NCBI GenBank assembly: GCA_903930665.1 | Contig: CAIYZI010000580.1 | Location: forward strand, 1 to 5,403 | Direction: 5' to 3' | From: an uncultured beta proteobacterium | Lineage (GTDB): Bacteria; Pseudomonadota; Gammaproteobacteria; Burkholderiales; Burkholderiaceae | DNA: 5,403 nucleotides | Shown: positions 5,079 through 5,403 of the stretch, in pieces | Layout of the letters: each line of letters starts with the position of its first letter | How positions within the stretch are numbered: the first letter of the stretch is position 1 | Notes under the pieces: model-generated | The model's database searches: none | Seen by the model: the letters and a program-made list of their open reading frames with translations, nothing else | What the model was told of the DNA's origin: nothing | Program-made: the position numbers and the translations under genes

Positions 5079-5337
5079 ATTCAATTTAACTAATTAGATG
5101 TGATTATTCTGTGCCCTGGGGAACATTAGACCGGCACGGATGCCCATTACAAATAGCGATAGATACTACGATTCCCTTGCTGGGCAAGCAGCCGATTAAG
5201 GCTCAGTTGTTGTAATTTCTGCTGTACGACGAATATACATACACTTCCATCTAACGTCTCATAATGGCCGAGGCTGTGTAAAAACCCAAAATACTTCCAT
5301 TGATGTAGATTTAAAGCGTGTACACGGGTTTTGGCCT
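5079..5337. other. Stretch without an identifiable gene
   Basis: Short open frames exist on both strands. One runs rightward from a GTG at 5111 to a TAA at 5213 (34 codons); another runs leftward from a TTG at 5341 to a TAA at 5147 (64 codons). Neither has a convincing ribosome-binding site or a recognisable motif, and they overlap each other. A weak long-range pair, GTGCC (5111-5115) with GGCAC (5133-5137), is visible. The only notable sequence is the IS-end-like GAGGCTGTGTAAAAACCC near 5270. It may be decayed coding DNA. Confidence 0.4.
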
Positions 5338-5403
5338 TCAATCAAACGCTTCTGGCTGGGCCAACAATTCTGTTTTGGTAATTTGTGATTTTTTAGTAAC
5401 GCC
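5270..5403 (-). mobile_element. Possible IS end running off the right edge
   Basis: GAGGCTGTGTAAAAACCC at 5270-5287 resembles the GGCTGTGTAAAAAC-type terminal inverted repeats that I recall from several DDE insertion sequences. To its right, the minus strand is open from the window edge to a TGA at 5338-5340. The 21 visible codons end KTELLAQPEAFD, about 50 bases inside the putative end, as a transposase C-terminus would. The other terminal repeat and any catalytic motif are outside the window, so family and even identity as an IS remain uncertain. Confidence 0.3.

Noticed and set aside
5111..5215. 34-codon rightward frame from a GTG (VPWGTLDRHG...)
   Set aside because: The translation looks protein-like, but it is short, has no Shine-Dalgarno sequence and matches nothing I can name. 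It may be a fragment of decayed coding DNA.
5147..5341. 64-codon leftward frame with a TTG start
   Set aside because: It has a rare start, no clear ribosome-binding site and no recognisable motif, and it runs through the IS-end-like sequence at 5270-5287.
1..5403. CRISPR array or tRNA/rRNA gene
   Set aside because: No regularly spaced direct repeats, cloverleaf-like sequence or conserved rRNA segments were seen on either strand.

Overview
The window is AT-rich bacterial chromosome from a Gram-negative. Evidence for this is three lipoprotein signal peptides, BON and glycine-zipper envelope proteins, a DUF3309 membrane peptide and a DUF3494 ice-binding protein. The mix suggests a low-GC freshwater or cold-living betaproteobacterium (Burkholderiales, Polynucleobacter-like). 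That taxonomic guess rests on gene content and remembered family distribution only. Almost every intact gene encodes a secreted, lipidated or membrane product, and I recognise no metabolic enzyme.

Layout, left to right. Positions 1-87 (+) hold the C-terminal end of an IS3-family transposase. Positions 258-852 (+) form a two-gene unit, a DUF3309 membrane peptide and a BON-domain lipoprotein, closed by a bidirectional terminator at 870-896. Facing it, 1628-916 (-) is a second two-gene unit: a secreted four-cysteine protein of the Rap1a/Tai type, then a glycine-zipper lipoprotein. A divergent intergenic region with several inverted repeats (1629-1832) leads to a 452-residue lipoprotein at 1833-3191 (+). 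This has two Ig-like repeats and a DUF3494 ice-binding domain, and is followed by a strong terminator. Positions 3739-3362 (-) are a 5'-truncated HD-GYP phosphodiesterase remnant.

The most interesting part is 3757-5011 (-). A 54-residue secreted mini-protein (3757-3921), too short for ordinary ORF cut-offs, has its own good sigma70-type promoter. A 252-residue predicted beta-helical secreted protein (4253-5011) lies upstream of it. Both end in the same tail: GAPEMN, then L-x-x-Q-V-G-x-L, a hydrophobic segment and lysines or arginines. This has the layout of an exosortase-type (PEP-CTERM-like) C-terminal sorting signal. In the mini-protein the signal is almost the entire mature chain. The two genes are separated by about 330 bp with no gene but several inverted repeats, including a 43-nt bulged stem-loop.

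The right edge (5079-5403) has no gene I can identify. It contains a possible IS terminus near 5270-5287 and perhaps the end of a leftward reading frame at 5338-5403. With IS debris at the left edge, a possible IS end at the right and a truncated HD-GYP gene between, the window looks like an accessory region for cell-surface and environmental functions.
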